Assembly (NCBI GenBank): GCA_963853835.1
Contig: OY970832.1
Span: 1,074,001-1,138,000 of the forward strand
Direction: 5' to 3'
Length of the DNA stretch: 64,000 bases
Source: Calendula officinalis
Taxonomy: Eukaryota > Streptophyta > Magnoliopsida > Asterales > Asteraceae
Below the pieces are notes generated by a model, which worked only from the letters and a program-made list of their open reading frames with translations, made no database searches and was not told the DNA's origin. Below are positions 63,928 through 64,000 of this stretch, one piece after another (positions within the stretch are counted from its first letter, which is position 1; each line of letters starts with the position of its first letter). The translations under genes were made by a program, and so were the position numbers.

Positions 63928-64000
63928 TAAAGCCACTTGGCAGTTCTTAAAGCCACATGGCATATTTAAAGCCACATGGCAGTTTTTAAAGGCACATGAC
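63928..64000. repeat. Short tandem repeat at the window edge
   Basis: About three and a half units of TAAAGCCACATGGCAGTTTT, about 20 bp each, running off the right end of the window. Confidence 0.75.

Overview
This is plant nuclear DNA, AT-rich and packed with transposable elements. Spliced genes with GT-AG introns, plant-only families (a GH3 beta-xylosidase, two DUF4228/PADRE proteins, a TPR/J-like protein) and plant-type Gypsy, Copia, LINE, PIF/Harbinger, MULE, hAT, Stowaway, Helitron and SINE sequences point to a eudicot. The flavour of the repeats suggests an asterid, possibly Asteraceae, but that is an impression and not a proof. By eye more than half of the 64 kb is transposon-derived.

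Host genes, all on the minus strand: a 540-residue TPR protein with a degenerate J-like domain (13158-15004, three exons); a BXL1-type beta-xylosidase of 770 residues (31350-34932, five exons, total exon length divisible by three); an intact intronless PADRE gene (52874-53428); and a second PADRE gene (54812-56950) that is broken by a frameshift and by a small LTR retrotransposon, which itself carries a hAT element in its 5' LTR.

Layout. 1-1116 is unassigned DNA. A 5'-truncated L1-type LINE (1132-12216, minus, 15-bp target duplication) is split by a complete Gypsy chromovirus (Gypsy-1, 3046-11380) whose two 1732-bp LTRs show one difference. A Harbinger MITE follows (12300-12597), then the TPR/J gene. 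15.1-31 kb is gene-poor and holds hAT, Stowaway, Helitron, Harbinger, MULE and SINE remnants and a degenerate tandem array next to the xylosidase gene. Upstream of the xylosidase gene lies a full-length Copia element (37257-42019) with identical 167-bp LTRs. At 44482-52273 sits Gypsy-2, which keeps LTRs, primer site and gag but has a broken protease and lacks reverse transcriptase, RNase H and integrase; about 2.4 kb of unrelated DNA replaces them. No difference was noticed between its two 1758-bp LTRs. The two PADRE genes follow, then an inverted-duplication palindrome built from MULE ends, a decayed reverse-transcriptase C-terminus, a hAT MITE and a GC-rich MULE (61771-63036).

The most interesting biology is the pair formed by Gypsy-1 (apparently autonomous) and Gypsy-2 (pol-less but recently mobile). 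They share terminal sequences, primer site, polypurine tract and gag, so Gypsy-2 may be mobilised in trans by enzymes of a Gypsy-1-like relative. Nesting and target duplications also give a relative order: LINE before Gypsy-1; PADRE gene before the small LTR element before its hAT insertion.
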